Of a stretch of DNA of 64,000 nt, positions 1-13,404 are shown piece by piece. Origin of the DNA: Enoplosus armatus. Lineage: Eukaryota > Chordata > Actinopteri > Centrarchiformes > Enoplosidae. The number at the start of each line of letters is the position of its first letter. The first letter of the stretch is position 1. The stretch is taken from NCBI RefSeq assembly GCF_043641665.1, contig NC_092191.1, forward strand, positions 15,221,501 through 15,285,500. The letters are read 5' to 3'. Below the pieces are notes generated by a model. That model ran no database searches. It was given only the letters and a program-made list of their open reading frames with translations, and was not told the DNA's origin. A program made the translations under genes and the position numbers.

Positions 1-329
1 CTGTCGCCTTCCGTTTATGTGTTTCTGTCCCCTTCACTTTAACATGCTTACCAAACAAAACAGTGTATCCTGCTTCCCCAGGGACACATACTGGAGGAAA
101 GTGCAGCTATTCATTCAATTTCGGAATATGATACAACCTGCATACCAGCAGAAATTGTGTCCTCTTTTACATATAGGTGTGTTTCCTAATACTAGGACTG
201 TTAATCAAATCCACATATTTAATATATTTTTCATGAGCGCGAATCTAAGTGTACACCAATCTACTCAATTTATTAGAAACATGCGCTCATGAGTTCATTC
301 GAGACCTTCGAAACCAAAACCTGCTCAGA

Positions 330-850
330 AAAATTGAAAAGACAGCTGAGCGTGCTCCCTGACAACTGAGCAAACTCCACCCACTGAGGAGGACCATGAG
401 CTGCAGTTGAAACCCCAGAAAGATTTAGTGAGTGTCAGGAATATTATGTCAAACTACTACGACAAGAATGAACTTTCATGCTCTACTTTGAGGCCAACAC
501 AGATGAGAAGTCCTACAACTGATAAGAATTTGCTGAAGAAGACTGTGAGATGTTGTTGAAAGTTCCAAAATAAAGCTAGCAAGTGGACCTTCAGTTAAAG
601 GGGCATTCCAACAATTCACTTTAGCCGTCACGGCCTGTAAAAAAGTTGTGGCTACGAAGACAACTTTGTAATCCTGATGATGTCATACAGTGGTCATGTC
701 ATCTGGGTTACATCAGCTTGGGCTTGGAGACATTTCTTTTTCAGACAGCCTGTGTTATAAACTGGAAGTGTGGAGTATGAGTATAAGTGGGCATTTGCCA
801 GGCAGGGAGGGTCAAATGAAATACGCTACTGAGTTGCATTGTAGGAAATG
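330..850. repeat. Probable fish interspersed repeat
   Basis: Blocks such as CTGAGGAGGACCATGAGCTG and GTTACATCAGCTTGGGCTTG resemble dispersed teleost repeats. No ends or coding capacity can be defined. The call rests on recall, not on a second copy in the window. Confidence 0.4.
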
Positions 851-1252
851 TATGATCCAGTGTTTTTTTTATCTTGATCTAGAGGTTCATAATATCTCGG
901 CCTCTGCTGCTTTAATTTTTGCTATTGTTTTTTTCATCCACCTGTTGCACAATTGATATCTTAAGTGTATCATTGTCTGTCATTATCTCTGCACCCCCTC
1001 CTTTGTGCCCCCTTTTGGTATAGGTTTAATAAGGAAAACATGTAAGATTTAATGGCTTTTACATGGATTCACCTCGTAATTGTGCAGCATGAACAGATGG
1101 TGTCTTCAATATTTTGTATTCAGTTTATGTCTGAATTCAAATTAGGGTAAATGGCCAATTAATATTATAAGCTGACATGTAGAAATATAAAGGAACTGAG
1201 GCAGTGACATGATATGGATTCATGATGACATTTACCCCTAACCAAAATAAAA

Positions 1253-1766
1253 ACTTTAAAGGTCCCAGAAAAGTGAGATTTCCATGTCTTTTTGATTATA
1301 AAGCAGGTCTAGGTGCTGTATAAATACTGTGAAAGTATCAAAACGCTCAGTCCACAGAGAAATGCACACAGCCCGTATTCAGACACTGTGCCTTTAAACG
1401 AGCCGGCAGGATTTCCGTAAGGTTGTGATGTCAAAACTATAAAGTACTCAGCCACGCCCCCAGCAGGTCACCTGCTCTAGGAACAGCACGCCCACGAAGT
1501 ACAGTGACGCACTCATCCACCCGCTCAGTCTGTCTAAGTTATTCAGCCGCTCTGCTCAGGACTACTCTTTTTTGAAGGTTGTTCAGTTTGTCTAAAACGG
1601 CTTGTTTCAGTTCAGACAGAGGATGAACTGAGGGGCTGCTTAAATGGCCAGTAGAAGATAAATAAGGACTTTTTTGAATTATAAATCATGCAAAGCTACT
1701 CTGGTGGAATCCCAGAATAAAAATATAGAGCTGAAATTAGCATAATATGGGATACCTTTGATATTT
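1253..1766. mobile_element. MITE-like element with inverted ends
   Basis: The left end TTTAAAGGTCCCAGAAAAG and the right end ATAATATGGGATACCTTTG are imperfect inverted copies. The interior (AAAGCAGGTCTAGGTGCTG and CTGTGAAAGTATCAAAACGC) is of a kind I know as abundant in teleosts. No protein is encoded, so it is non-autonomous. The superfamily is not certain. Confidence 0.65.
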
Positions 1767-4700
1767 TTTTCAGTTCTTTTGTTCAAGGCTGTGGTCATAA
1801 GAAAAAAAAAAGAGGCTGATTCTATTCTTCATATTTTTTAGCCTTGAGATGTAGGAGTAGGAAACAAGGGCTGCTGTCTTGAGCAGTGCTGGCCTTTCAT
1901 GCCTGACGATATAAAAGACAGTGGCATGTAATGGGGTTACTGCGGTGTTACTATGCAAAACAGGTAGGTCAAAGTAGGGTGAGAGTGGCAGAGAAAGCAT
2001 TTTTAAGCGTCAGATGGCCCATGGGAGGACAGCGAGAGGACAGCTGATGATAGTATCCCACGCCACCTGTGAGGAGTCCAGTGAATCCCTCCACTAATGA
2101 AATTTGACACACTGGAGCTGACAGGTGCCATGACAGCACTCTGCCGGGATACAGTGGGGGGGTGGGGGGGGTAGGGGCGTGAATTCTTATAAGTTACCAC
2201 ACCTGTGCACCCCTGCTCCGCTGTTCCAAGGTGAGTGCGTGTGATGGAAGCTGGTGATTTCTAAGTCGACAGGCGATACATCATTCAGCAGAGGGTCCGC
2301 AGAGGTATACTCTCAGCAGAATAATGACAGGTGTGATGACAGTCGCACATTTGAATAATCGTGTGGCATTAATGTATGAATGTTGAATGGACCTTGACCT
2401 GATGCAGTTTATACCTTGTAGACTGAGGTTAAAATTGTCCTCTCCAGACAACAGAGCAGTAGAGAACTGACTACGCTGAGTTTGTGCACCTGTCTGTGTG
2501 GGTGCACTCACAGGGATATGAAGTGTATGACTGTGTGTGTGTCTAATTTGAATGATGTTTCTGTTTTTACGTGTTTTCAATTGTGTTGTCAAGTCTACCC
2601 TAATTAATTCGCAGTTGGAGTCTGTCTTAGTAAATCATTTATCTCCGCTCTCATTTCACTCACAGATGCGTACCTCAGCTGCTCGTGGGCATGACAGATT
2701 TGACATTTCATTTGATTTTGTTGTCTGTCTTTCTAATGTTCTTGCAGTTGGCCTATTAATTGTTATCAGCTCTATACAAATCAATTCTAAAGCAGAAGTT
2801 GTCAAAGCAACTAGTTCAGGCTCACCCTTTATTTAAAAATGTCTAGTATGTCTAAATGTAAATGTGCAAGTTGCTTCCTAGAGATGTCTTGAAAATGTAT
2901 AGACTTACTAATAAGTTGCTAGACTCCATGGATGTGCACTGTGGCCTCAACTACAACTAGTTTATTAATTCAATTATGGATTCATGGTCAGGGCTCATAA
3001 CTGACCTGAAAGCTGTTGAAGGCATATATTGTGGCCAAAGGTGGTTACTTGAGGCAGTCAACTACAGCCTCCATGAACAGCACTGGAGTGTATGGTGTGT
3101 TTAGCATAATGGCCAGAGTTAGGACTACAGGCCATGTGACGCCCCCTCTGAAAAATGTTTTAAAATTATAAAGAAAATGTAAAGTATTACACACATTCCA
3201 AAATACATTGAAAACCTACTCTCTGAATCATAATTAGAGCCACTGCGTCCAACATATTTTTAACCCACCATAATATGCACTGATATTATTTATATTAAAC
3301 CAGGTAAAGCCAGAGAGCCAAGACTCTGGTGTGCATGTCCTGTGGGCCAAGAATACAGATGAAAACTCTTTCATCATTTGCAGTGAATGAGCAACCTTAA
3401 TTGTAATGAATGGGAAACTGCCTTGGTACCCTGTATCCAGATCTAATAATATATCCATGAGCTGCACAGCTGCTCTGCATACAGTGTAGCACCAGCATAA
3501 GAACTCTGGGATCTCAACAGTGGAAATTAGAGTTTCCACGTGCCGTTATTAAAACAGTACTCAAGTTATAATTCATGCATTCGCAGTATGGACTGAGTAG
3601 AAGTGACAGCCTTCAGTGACGTGAAATGCACACAAGTGAGACAAGTGAGACCATGAAACTGGGCCAACTCTGGCATATGATTCTGGCTGTTATACTGTCA
3701 GATGCCATAACATCAATTACTGGACCTTCAGTCAGTTACCTCACATGAATGACCTATGGGGGTCATATCTGAAGCAAAAATCAAATACAAAAATAAGCAC
3801 CTTTTTTCCAGGTAAAATTTTACCAGAAACAGTGTTTTTCAAAACACTACTGCTGGTGCAAAGCCTGTTTTTGTTTAGTTTTTAGAGCAAGTTGTTTCAT
3901 GCATGAAAGAAGTCCAGCTCTTTTTCCATTTCATTTTCTTCTTCCTCACCCATTCATGCTGAAGGATCATGCTATTGTTTTTGCATTTTATACCCCGCTT
4001 ACTTCATTCTGTTTGAAATCTCTGCTGCAGGCTGCCGTGTGCTTGCAGGGCGGACTACTGTTGTACTGTGGTGTGTTCATGTGCCAATGACTTAAGAGTC
4101 ACATGATGGAAACACAAGTTTCTAGATGTAGGAGCATTGACATATAAGACAGACACAAAGCAGACATTGTTACTTTACAAGTCTCTGGATACATATCAGA
4201 GTCTGAGTCTGACATACTCAGGTCAGCTGATCAACTGCTAGGTTTTCTTATTGTTAGAGCTTGTTAGCTTGTAGAAGGGTGAGTTTACATATAGACTTGT
4301 AAGCAAACATACTGGGCTATTTCAAAGTATAAATTGACCAGTTTCTTACAGTAGTTAGTATAGCCATCTATTAGTAATATGCATTGACTAAGAATTAGTC
4401 AAAATTGACTAAAACCAAGCAACGCCGTCACAGAATATCTAAATCTAATAACAACTCTGGACTAAGTCATAGTTAACCATGGATCTGTATGCAATAACTG
4501 TTAGTAGGTATTAAGCAATTTGTCTCACTTAACATACTAGATTTTCACCCACAATCATGCACAAATTCCACTCAAATCACGTGGATACTTTACGGATTAA
4601 CATTAATACTCACAGACATTGTGTCTAACAAACTCTGGCAGGAAGGATGGCAAGAGATTATATCAAGTAGTTAACGTTGTCTGCACACAGCTGCTTTCAA

Positions 4701-5889
4701 ACGTCAACTTCCTGATTTTTTCAGCACCTTCCTCCCTGACAGTAACAGAGAACTAAAGCCAGCTATTTCTGAACTTCCAGCAGGTGTCACTGTTTTTCTC
4801 CAAAAAACTGAGAATACAAGAAACCGTTCAACAGTCATCATCTACCTAAACACCTCGACAGAGAGCCAATCATCATCAAATGACACTGGTTATCTGACTA
4901 TGGCCTACCAGTTAAACCTCCACCCACAGCTTGTTGAGTAAGAGCCCTTTGATACATTGAAGATCTGATGTTAACTCATACACATATATACAGTGGAGAA
5001 GAGTGACGAAGAGCGTGAAGAAAATAGTTCACTTCCAGGCTCCGTTGGGCAGCTTCTCTCTTTAAAGAGGTGTTGATGTGCAGGATAGTGTGTTCGCTCA
5101 CCATGGTTACATGACAACATCAGAGCCACACTCAATCGTCATGTGATGCATGTAATGAAAATATAGACATTATGTGCAGTATTTCCATTCAAAGTGAAGT
5201 ATGGTCTGCTGCCAGCATGCATATGCAATTTAATAAAGTGGTAAAGTTGTAAAAGTAAACAGTTGCCTCTGTGTGAAGTCTTACATACATTTATTATGTT
5301 CAATAATACATAGGAAAGCTCAATAATCATCCATTTCAACTAACATTCTAATGATTTTATCACAATTAACAGAAAGCTCATAACAGGTGATGTAATCATG
5401 ATGTCATTAGTGACATACAGTATTGGGAAGTTCATTTATAAATCTAGCAGCCACAGAAGATCAATGGCTCGTCCCTTAACGTCTTAGCCTTGTTTCGTAT
5501 TCCACCACAGAAATGTTGAAAAGTAAAATCATTCTTCCCCCATTTTAAAACAGTTTTCACTCCAGCTGCAGAAATTGCTTCATACATAATACATCAACTT
5601 TTAGTTATTTATTCATTACAACTGTTAGCATCGTTACAGATACACACTTTTTATGCAGTCGTCAGTCTCCAGTTCCTTTTTCTATGCCATTGCTATGCCA
5701 TTATAGCACCGGCTTACTTCACTTCTCCTGTTAGATGTTGATTTATCTATTTCAATTTAGACATCAAGCTTTTCTTCTGATGAATGATGCATAGCGTTTT
5801 TCTTGCCATGTTAATAACATCTAAAATACATGCAGGTACCAAATGGGGAAACGGTGGGAGGCATACAGTCAAACTGAAAACACTGGATT
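1767..5889. other. Intergenic, no gene seen
   Basis: Only short ORFs with no recognisable protein motif. The G-rich stretch at 2155-2176 could form a quadruplex. No RNA gene or clear repeat boundary was found. Confidence 0.6.
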
Positions 5890-6365
5890 TTAGAGCTAGC
5901 GACATGCCTCTAGGGTTGCCTAGACTGAAATCTCTCAACAACTATTAGATGCATTGTCATGGAATTTGATACAGACATTCATGATCCTCAGAGCTTGAAT
6001 CCCCCTGACTATCCCTATAGCACCACCAATGTGTCCAAGTTTACACTTATCCACTGGAATATTGCAACATCTACTCGATGTATTAGCACAAAAGTTTGTA
6101 CAGACGTTCATGGTTGCAATGTTTTTGGTGAAGTCTCAACAAGTCTTGGATGGATTGCCTGCCTGCAAAAGTAACGACAACCCCATCAGCTTCAGCTGTA
6201 CTTCGTATTAAGTGCTAATTAGCAAATGTTAGCATGCTAATACACAAAACTAAGATTGTGAACATGGCAAACATGATAGCTACCTGCTAAACATCAGCAT
6301 GTTAGCATTGTCATTGTGACACACAGCCTCACAGAGCCACTAGCATGGCTGCAGACTCTTAATCT
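5890..6365. repeat. Fish interspersed repeat, copy 1 (TAGCATGCTAA-rich family)
   Basis: It contains TCTCAACAACTATTAGATGC, AGTGCTAATTAGCAAATGTT and ACATCAGCATGTTAGCATTG, and ends near GCCTCACAGAGCCACTAGCA. The first block recurs in the lhcgr intron copy at about 54310-54562, in the same order and strand. The start is approximate. Confidence 0.65.
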
Positions 6366-9300
6366 TGTTGTTTTTTAGGGGGCACCGATACATTTGTTAC
6401 AAATTTAGGTCTTGCAAATTTTAGAAGCCTCATTAATTCAATATTTATGACAGTGTGTGGAAATTTATATTGGGCCCTCTCAGTGGAAAATGTTTGTATT
6501 TGCTTTGAGCCTGCATTTCAACTCCCCCCAAGTTCGAGATTTACAGACCAGAAACCTAAAAGCTGATCTTTTTTATGATGATTAAAAAATGTAGCATGCC
6601 AGTTTATTTAGTTTGTTTTTCCTTTGGCTAGTTAAAAATAAGAAGAATGACTTTATTTCATTTGCAGTTGTTGATGTGAGTGAGAAGAGGCACCATGGGT
6701 CAGTGATTGTAGCTACAATGAATAAATAACAACAAAAATATCTGAATTTGTAATTGTTACGTGATGTCAGTGCTAAGGATAGATTTTGACACTAATGCTG
6801 AATAATCATTTCTCCACTCAACTAACTTAGAAATGTTTCACTTCATTCTGGCATTTGTTGAAAGCACCATGCGTCACTTTTTCACATACTCTCTGAACAT
6901 TTTAGGAATGTGGATGAAGTCACCAAGTTATGGCCCAAAAAGTTACACTTTTCATGAGTAAACAAATAACAGTTATGAAACCAAAACAACCCAAACATCC
7001 TGAAGTTTTGCACCTCATAAAATGTGTCAGATCAGACTGCTGCTCTGCGGCGACTCTGCCCACCTCCTTGTGCTTTAATCATCTCCTGTCTAGATTTCGG
7101 CGACTGGCTCCTAACCAGCCTCCTCCTGCTGCCCTTATGTCTTCAACCTTAACAAATTGTTGAGTGTCTCGACCCTCCTGTTGTGCCTTCACAAATCCAA
7201 AACCTTGGTGTCACACAAAGCTACTAAGGGGTCTTCTTTCCGTGATTTGGTCCAGCCTCTGTTTTCCTTTCACCATCATGGGTATTGCCTCTGTTCAGAC
7301 TGCTGGCTCTCCAGTGGAGGGAGGACAGTCTCACTCCAGCTTGTGCTGCAGAGTCCCTCTACATCTTCAGTCATAGACTAAATCTCCTTTCTCTACAAAA
7401 CAGGATATATAAATATACCCCCCTTTTGGCAGTTTTTCTTTCACAAGAATATTGTCAGGGCACAAGCACACTTGTAATGATGTTGGTTATCAAACTGAGG
7501 CAGATTATACTTTTAAATAGAAGTTAAACCTGCACTGGATATGAATGTTAATACAGAAATGATTCAAATAAGGTGATAATATGAATGTCTTGTGCACATT
7601 TCAAGAGGTATTTTTCAGTTTTCCAGCAAGTCAGAAATAAATATTTCACTGATGTTATTGATCATTATTGGTGCAGCTGATATTTGAAGGTGACTCCTCA
7701 TGAGCTCACACTGGGCTATGCCTATTTCAAAACTGCTGGTGCTCTTCCAAAGAGGAAACTCTGCTCTAAGTCCAAAGCTATGTGTTTGTATTTACCCCTT
7801 TGACTGCCAGGCAGAGTAAATATTTTATTTTGACAATTTTCTAATTCTCCTCTCCACAATAGCAAGCTGTTATTGCAGCAGAAATTTGCTGCTACAAGCA
7901 ATTATGGCTAAAGGGCTCCACAAGCTGGGCTTAGTGAACTATTGTTAGCATCAATCCCTTCAAGAATATGAGATTTAATGCATGAGAGGTGAGACTTTTC
8001 ATTCCACTCTACAGCAATGAAGCTTTGTCCAAAGCATTTGTTTGGGGCTAAGGTATTGTGTTTGCTGCCATGACAATTTATTCCTGGCCAACCTAATTTA
8101 AATTGTCCCAGAGATAACATGCTTAACCACACAATGCAGTATTGCATTTTGCCATACATTTGCAGCAGTAAGTAGGGTTTTTTTTTTCAGAAATATGTGC
8201 ATTTCAGAGAAACAATGCTTGAATTATGGCCTCTATTTATTTTATATTTAGCTATTGTCATGTAGGTAAAAGTTCAGAATTTCTGGAAACAGTGCCAAAA
8301 AAAATGAGTCCATGTTAAAGGCTACATTGAAAGGTCCTCTGTGTACCCTCTGAGGGATAAAAACTTCTATGTATTCTCAAAAGCACAGCAAATGCTACTT
8401 TGTTCATGTCAGCATCCTTACCAGTGTGGAGGCTATTACTTTGACCATATTGTATAGCATCTCAATCCATTAAGACATTCTTACGACTATATATAACATC
8501 ATATTTGAAATGATAGTGCTGCAGGCATAGGGAATTCCTATCATCTCCTGGGATCCCACTGAAACACGTCGGCACTGAGTCTTGGTGGGACAGCACCTGC
8601 CCTTTTTGCTTAAGTTGAAAAGTGCCCTCTTCAAATGGCAATTCAACACTTTTCTTTTTTTCTTTCACATGTTGCCTTTATCTATCATCTGGCCAAGGTG
8701 GCACTGAATGATAGCAATTTACCCCAAAAGAGGCTACAGAAGACACTTGTGACTAATATGCCGGTTGTGACCCCCTAGGCCCTGTTCTGGCCATAAGTAT
8801 ACATATAGCCACGACCCTTGCTGTGTCTACCATTGATCTGGCTCTCTATGCCCCGTGTGGGTTAGGGTTAGGGTTACAGTTTTAGTTTTCAACCCTGCTG
8901 CTGAACCTACCTACAGGTATGAGTGCAACTGCTTCCTTTTGTTTAGGTACTAGGTCTTAGTGTCTTATAGATACATGTCAAATATCCTAGTGTTATTAGG
9001 TGTTGATTCTCCAGTAGCACTTATTTTGAGATGACAAGTGTTGATTGGAAGGTTGGTGGTACATTCACAGAGCTGATATGGCCCTGGGGCAACTGTTCAT
9101 AACTAGAGTGTTATATTAATTTTGTATAAACACCGGCATTGTGTTGATTTTAACACTCACAGTTAATTAACGCTGATGTTTTGTACAATGGAAGCCCTGA
9201 AAGGCAAGGTGAAAAGGTTTTTTTTCTTCTTTTTTTCCCTGTCAAGTTTGCCTGAATTGAAAGAGATTTAGTTACTTCTAGAGACGTGAAAAAAAAAATG

Positions 9301-11349
9301 ATTATAAAAAAAATCAGGTCTCATGATTTTAATGTAACAATAGTGCCTGTGCATGGTGGTACAGTCAAATCACCTGCACCTTGGTACAGTTAGTGATTTT
9401 ACTGTACATGGGTGGGTATTCCATTCATTCATGTATTATTTAATTCATTGTTATACCTGCATATTTATGTACAAGGCCACAGAGTTTTTGTAAAAACAAA
9501 GTGTATTTGTCTTCAAAAGTTTAAAAAAACTAACAAGGTAACTACAGTGGCAGTTTGATTAAAACAGTTATCATTTTCTGCTGAACAGTGTCACAACTTT
9601 TGAAAACATCTTCATTGATGTGATGTTTTCTTTTTATAGATTTTACTTTGAGTATTTCTAAGTGGGAATGGCTGTATGTCCTCACAAGATGCAGAGGTAC
9701 AATCTGTTAAGGATGGTGTCATTTCAAAATCATGAATACAAACGGCAGTCACTTAATGACTTGTATTCATGTCAATGTGTTTGTTCCAGTGTGAGTAGAT
9801 GAATGAGTTTGTGAGCATATTCATGTCTGTGCCCCTATGTACATTATGTGTGCATGTACACGTGCATGCATATTTCAATGACACTCTGCAGCATCATAAA
9901 GACATGAAATTCTACATTGTAATGAGTCTTTCTCACTGTTTTGACACTAAGTAATACAGTCTCATTGTCATTAATGACTTATTTATGGTAGGCTATTCAT
10001 TGAGGATCTCAAACATGCATACAAACAAATGTCTCACATATATTCCAAGCAGAGCTCTGAGTTACTAATAGATGTTACGTTCATAGACTCAAATTAAACT
10101 CACCAAAACTACAAGAGACCTTGAAAGGATGATTTCCTTCATCTGCAGTGTTTTTGACTATTTAAGGTCATGCATATTTATAAGAGTGAGAGCCCCGAAG
10201 TAAAGAGAATGCCTTGCGTTTATCTTGTTACTGCCATTTTACAATGAATGCCAATCTGCTCACGAAGAGGGAGTTGCACAACCATCCATGTTCCATCTAC
10301 TTACACGCATTTCAATTGAATTTCAGCAGTAAACACAATAAACTACATTTTATGCAGTCAGGAACGTCCCTGACTATTTAGTGCCACAGTTTATAATCTC
10401 AAGATTAGTTGAATAAAAAGATATCTGCATTCTGACTTTTTCTCAGAATTTTTAATATAGCTTTAATATATGGTTTCAATTATCATAGCTCTGTAAAGCA
10501 TGTTGAATGATAGAGCACATAGATTTTAAAGGAGGTGCTGTTCTCATATCATTGTTTACCTTCTAGATTGTCAAGGGGCCAGTTTTCTCCTCCTCTTCAG
10601 GTGATTGATCAAGAAACGTCTTTGACAGGTTGATGGAAGCTTGAGTGATGGGCATCCCTGACTGTATCCCACCTGTCAGGGTGGAATGAATTGTCCATCC
10701 CATCAAAGATCACCTTTGATCTTGCTGGTGGAGATAGTGGAAAGGCACAAGCAGAAGACTCGGGTGAAAAAGCATCAAATAATGTTACAATAGAGAAAAA
10801 AAACAGTGACTCCTACACCCTGTTTCCAGTCAATCTCATTCTGTGGAATTGCTCACTCTTGCGAGTCATTTCACATGTGGAGTTTATGTGATATGGTTTA
10901 AAAGTCTTTTATCTGATTCTCACATGATATGTTTATAATTGGACACCTTGAAGAGATGCCCGTGTGACTGACTCGAGCTATAATCGAACCACTTTGCTGT
11001 CACAAGTAAACAAGGTTTTGTGCCGATGTGTCAAATTCTAAATCAATCAAGACTGAGCATGACCTCTTCAACCTTCAAGTGCTGATGTGTAAATATGTGA
11101 GCAGACAGATTTGGTATAATCTGTCATGGGAATTTGTTGTGTTTAAGTTGCCAGGCAGACTTAAACATGATTATCCCAAAGACAAATGTTTCTTCTCATT
11201 GCAGAAGCCCTCTTGCCCTCACTGCTTGCTAACAACAAACACTGGGAGTAGGATGAGCCTGGTTGGCTGCCTCACCACGTACACAGACTAGTGTTTGGAA
11301 GGCCTGATAGATAAGAGCTTCATGGCGCTGCTTGAAAGAGAGGCAGCAA
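6366..11349. other. Intergenic, no gene seen
   Basis: AT-rich sequence with short, motif-free ORFs. A short telomere-like run (GGGTTAGGGTTAGGGTTA) lies at 8858-8875. Nothing else could be supported. Confidence 0.6.
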
Positions 11350-11416
11350 TGTGTGCGGGTGGTATAGAGGTAAAACACTCACCACATAGGTAAACACCAC
11401 CACTGCAGGGACCTGG

Positions 11417-11420
<4 letters not shown>
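11350..11420 (+). repeat. Possible tRNA-derived SINE head cut by the LINE
   Basis: TGGTATAGAGG (11360-11370) resembles a pol III A box. About 40 bases on, GGGACCTGGGTAC resembles the start of a B box, which stops exactly where the AT repeat of the LINE begins. The other half is not evident after 13653, so this may be chance. Confidence 0.3.

Positions 11421-11462
<42 letters not shown>
11421..11462. repeat. (AT)n microsatellite
   Basis: About 21 AT units. It sits inside the LINE 3' UTR at the left edge of the inverted segment; matching AT-rich sequence begins the right-hand segment at 13405. Confidence 0.95.
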
Positions 11463-11468
<6 letters not shown>

Positions 11469-13404
11469 ATTGCACTATTGTGTATGAATATATATGTATT
11501 GCATTGACATTTAAAGAATAAATAATAATGAGGTAGTATATGTAGAAGCAGGTCCAGATTTTCAGTCTGTTTATTCTGAGTGTCTGACACTCAGAGGGAG
11601 AAGTTGAACAGTTTGATGGTCACAGGCAGGAATGATTTCCTGTGGCGCTCTGTTGTACATTTGGGAGGAATGAGTCTCCCACTGAAGGTGCTCTTGTGCC
11701 TGACCAGTACATCATGGAGAGGATGTGAGGCATCCAAGCTGCGGGTCATCTTGGACAGCATCCTCCTCTCTGCCACCACTGTCCAGCTCCACCCCAACAA
11801 CGTCACTGGCCTTGCAGATCAGTTTATTGAGTCTGTTGGAGTCCGCCACCCTCAGCCTGCTGCCCCAGCATGCAACAGCATAGAGGATAGCACTGGCCAC
11901 CACAGACTCATAGAATATCTTCAGTATAGTCCGGCAGATGTTGAAGGACCTCAGCTGCCTCAGAAAATAGAGACGGCTCTGGCCCTTCTTGTAGAGGGCA
12001 TTAGTGTTCTTTACCCAGTCCAGTTTATTGTCCATGTGAACTCCCAGGTACTTATAGCCCTCAACAATGTCCACACTGACCCCCTGGATGGAAACAGGGG
12101 TCATCAGCACCTTGGTCCTCCTCAGATCCACAGTCAGCTCCTTTGTCTTTGTCACACTGAGCTGCAGGTGGTTCTGCTCGCACCATGTGACAAAGTTGTC
12201 CACAGCAGCCCTGTACTCCTCCTCATCACCCTTACTGATACATCCAAGTATTGCTGAGTCATCAGAAAACTTCTGAAGATGGCAGGTCTCTGTGCAGTAG
12301 CTGAAGTCCGTGGTGTAGACGGTGAAGAGGAAGGGAGAGAGGACAGTCCCCTGCGGGGCCCCGGTGCTGCTGACCACTCTGTCTGACACGCAGTGTTGTA
12401 AGCGCACATACTGTGGTCTGCCAGTCAGGTAGTTGACAATCCAGGACACGAGGGGGGCATCCACCTGCATCTCCGTCAGCTTCTCACCCAGTAGAGCCAG
12501 ATGGATGGTGTTGAACACACTGGAGAAGTCAAAAAACATGACTCTCACAGTGCTCGCCGGCTTGTCCAGGTGGGCGTAGACGCGGTTGAGCAGGTAGATG
12601 ATGGCATCCTCAACTCCAAGCGCTGCTCCAGGACGAGTCTCTCCAGGGCCTTCATGATGTGGGAGGTCAGGAACGAGGCAGGGCATCTTCCACAGCACGG
12701 GGACCCTCTGAAGACTCAGGTTCATGTTGAAGACATGGTGATGTACTCCACATAGCATAGGGGCACAGGCTTTAAGCACCCTGGGGCTGACACCATCAGG
12801 GCCCGCAGCCTTGCTTGAGTGGAGTCTCATCAGCTGTCTCCTAACATGGTCAACAGTGACACACACAGTGAAGCACACTGTAGAGGTGACCGGTGGGGGA
12901 GGGGTGGAGTCGACAGGTTGAAGAGTGCCGTCAGCCTGGGGAATGAGGTGTGAGGAAAGCTCTCACAAGGGGGTGGGGGGCTGTGAGGAGCAGGAGGGGA
13001 AGGGGGGAGTGGAATAGGTGAAGGTTGGAGGCAGACAGCAGAAGAGTCAGCAGGGGGGGGTGAGCAGGGCCCACAGTGTCAAATCTGTTGAAAAACAGAT
13101 TCAGTTCGTTGGCCCGGTCCGCACTGCTTTCAACTCCTCTGCTGCTGGTCGGCCTGCAACCCGCGATGGTCCTCATTCCACTCCAGACCTCTCTGATGTT
13201 GTTCTGCAGGAGTTTCCTCTCCAGCTTCCTCCTGTACTTCTCCTTGGCCTCCCTGATCTTTACCTTCAGTTCCCCCTGAATCGTTCTCACCTCCTCCCTG
13301 TTGCCAGCTCTGAAAGCCCTCTTCTTTTCATTCAGGATGGCCTTGATGTCCTTTGTCACCCATGGCTTGTTGTTTGAATAACAATGGACAGTCCTTGCTG
13401 GGAC
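11421..13404 (-). mobile_element. Rex1/Babar-type LINE, inverted internal segment with decayed reverse transcriptase
   Basis: On the minus strand this reads from the linker after the endonuclease (NNKPWVTKDIKAILNEKK) through a reverse transcriptase domain to the first part of the 3' UTR. RT signatures include SSKAAGPDGVSPRVLK, GAPQGTVLSPFLF, a catalytic FSDDSAI block and YKYLGVHMDNKLDW. The reading frame is broken: about 12650-12600 lacks the fingers region between the VPVLWK and LGVEDAI blocks, one frame change separates the 12931-13416 and 11712-12878 ORFs, and another near 11780 moves the C-terminus into the 11591-11806 ORF. It is a dead copy. Family assignment to the CR1/jockey-group Rex1 elements of fish is from recall of conserved blocks. 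Confidence 0.85.

Noticed and set aside
6930..7381. Possible LINE reverse transcriptase C-terminus
   Set aside because: Two overlapping short ORFs gave a vague resemblance, but no conserved RT block or 3' end could be identified.
8858..8875. Telomere-like TTAGGG copies
   Set aside because: Only two to three units; too short to indicate an interstitial telomere and likely chance.
11580..12257. 225-codon plus-strand ORF
   Set aside because: It lies exactly antisense to the LINE reverse transcriptase on the minus strand and shows no motif of its own.
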